From assembly GCA_025055355.1 (NCBI GenBank), contig JANWYM010000034.1, forward strand, positions 1,722 through 16,012: a stretch of DNA of 14,291 nucleotides, read 5' to 3'. The DNA is from Abditibacteriales bacterium (lineage in GTDB: Bacteria > Armatimonadota > Abditibacteriia > Abditibacteriales > JANWYM01). A program made the position numbers and the translations under genes. Positions within the stretch are counted from its first letter, which is position 1; each line of letters starts with the position of its first letter. Positions 13,251-14,291 of this stretch are shown piece by piece. Under the pieces are notes generated by a model. That model was not told the DNA's origin. It made no database searches and saw only the letters and a list, made by a program, of their open reading frames with translations.

Positions 13251-14291
13251 CTACCGCACCTCGACCACCAACACCTGCCCAGCCTTCACTACCGCTGCTT
13301 TCTCAAACGTCAGATGACACTTCTTCCCCTCAAACCTCACATCGCTTTTCACCGTCCGCCGCCCGAGGCGCACGGTGGCGTGCGTCGGTGCGATAGCGGG
13401 GAGTTCCAGTGTGAGGTGGTTCAAGGTGAGGGAGCCGTATTTGATGGAAATCGTGGAACGTGTTGCGTCTTGCGTCTTCTGTTGGGAGAAGGAACCCCAG
13501 CCGCTGGCGGTGGTGAAGAAGGCTTTGAAGTTGATGGGCGTGAGGCGCGGAGCGAAGGAGAGGCTGCCGCTGGCGGCGTCATAGTTGAAACCGCTGGCGG
13601 CAAGGAGGAGAGAGTAGGAGGACATCGCCCGCGCGTAGTGATGTCCACATTCGATCTCCGCCCACGGGTTGCGCTGGTTGCCGGTGTAGCGGTCGCGCGC
13701 GCCTTTGGCGATTTGCAAGCCTTCCTCTACCATACCCTCGTAAATCAGCGTCGCGGCGACGTGATACTCAATACCCGTCCACACTTCGTCGCAGTAGAGA
13801 ATCGGGTTCTGCGGGCGTCCGCCGCGCGGCCAGGAGCAGCAGAGAAGTCCTTTCTCTTTGCCCTCGGCAAATACGCGTTGATGGTGGACGTGGTCGCTTA
13901 AATCAGGACGCCAGTTGTGCTTGTAAATCGCTCGCAAGGCTTGACGCACGCGCTCTGGGGGGAGGACGTAGCCCAAGTCTAAAACGTGCGCCCACCATTG
14001 CCCCAACAGTTGGTCGGAGTGGCAGCCCGGTCCCCAGCAGTTGTGTTGGTTGTAGGTCTGCGGTGTGGCGTGGGGTGCATCGTAAACGTTGAAGTAGTAT
14101 TCGCCGTTCCAGCAGGTGCGGTCGTAGCCTGCCTTTGCTTTCTCAAATCGTTCGCGGCATCGGGCGGCGAAGTCAACGTCGCCCATCACCTTCGCCATCT
14201 CCTCCGTCGCGCGCAGCGCGGCAAGGTAGAGCGTGCCGATGAAAGTGTTGCTGCCGAACAGATGCGTGTCGTAGGTGTTGGGCTGCTCGCC
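13251..14291 (-). CDS. GH116/GBA2-like glycosidase, C-terminal part (runs off the right edge)
   Basis: The last 346 residues of a family 116 glycoside hydrolase-like protein; the group includes bacterial beta-glucosidases or xylosidases and human GBA2. The frame is open to the right edge, beginning GEQPNTYDTHLFGSNTFIGT, so the M at 14198 is internal and not a start. The NTYD segment is the conserved region near the catalytic nucleophile. GCHSDQLLGQWWA follows, and the Asp of this SDQxxGQW motif corresponds, as I recall, to the acid/base residue in GBA2. DEVWTGIEYHVAA and NPWAEIECGHHYARAMSSYSLLLA complete the catalytic domain. The last 60 or so residues form a beta-rich tail. Export cannot be judged because the N-terminus is missing. 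Convergent with murC. Confidence 0.85.
   Translation of the reverse strand, partial: GEQPNTYDTHLFGSNTFIGTLYLAALRATEEMAKVMGDVDFAARCRERFEKAKAGYDRTCWNGEYYFNVYDAPHATPQTYNQHNCWGPGCHSDQLLGQWWAHVLDLGYVLPPERVRQALRAIYKHNWRPDLSDHVHHQRVFAEGKEKGLLCCSWPRGGRPQNPILYCDEVWTGIEYHVAATLIYEGMVEEGLQIAKGARDRYTGNQRNPWAEIECGHHYARAMSSYSLLLAASGFNYDAASGSLSFAPRLTPINFKAFFTTASGWGSFSQQKTQDATRSTISIKYGSLTLNHLTLELPAIAPTHATVRLGRRTVKSDVRFEGKKCHLTFEKAAVVKAGQVLVVEVR

Overview
The window looks like chromosomal DNA of a GC-rich, free-living, probably thermophilic, sugar-degrading bacterium. The mix of Gfo/Idh/MocA oxidoreductase, PhyH-type dioxygenase, GH116-like glycosidase, SEC-C protein, ADP-ribosylglycohydrolase and many dispersed palindromes recalls Armatimonadota such as the Fervidibacter group. 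That placement is inference from gene content; no rRNA or marker phylogeny is available here. No phage, plasmid, transposase or CRISPR signature is present.

Layout. 103-1278 (-): zinc-type ATP sulfurylase. 1279-1950: about 670 bases of repeats with no gene. 1951-6190 (+): four genes in one direction, namely a Gfo/Idh/MocA-like protein, a YkgJ/FliB-like cysteine-cluster protein, a PhyH-like dioxygenase and a MobA-like nucleotidyltransferase. Each pair is separated by a 90-100-base spacer holding a strong hairpin. 6191-6598: repeats only. 6599-8512 (-): a 637-residue membrane protein of unknown function, bracketed by two copies of one roughly 120-base palindromic element. 8960-9349 (+): a Rid-family protein behind a long leader with a good promoter match. 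9414-10715 (-): ADP-ribosylglycohydrolase-family protein, preceded by 10796-11245 (-), a small membrane-anchored SEC-C protein. 11593-12978 (+): MurC. 13251 to the right edge (-): the C-terminal part of a GH116/GBA2-like glycosidase.

The most distinctive feature is not a gene but the intergenic architecture. Almost every gap holds a palindrome, drawn from several sequence classes, and the palindromes abut gene ends very closely. In one case both arms of a palindrome begin with the TGA stop codons of the two convergent genes. In another, one arm supplies the -10 box of a predicted promoter for sat. The genes themselves are mostly recognisable housekeeping or sugar-metabolism families, but two lack a residue expected for catalysis: Thr in place of the EKP lysine in the Gfo/Idh protein, and Cys in place of the substrate-binding Arg in the Rid protein. 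I see no clear multi-gene pathway; the genes are mostly functionally unrelated neighbours.
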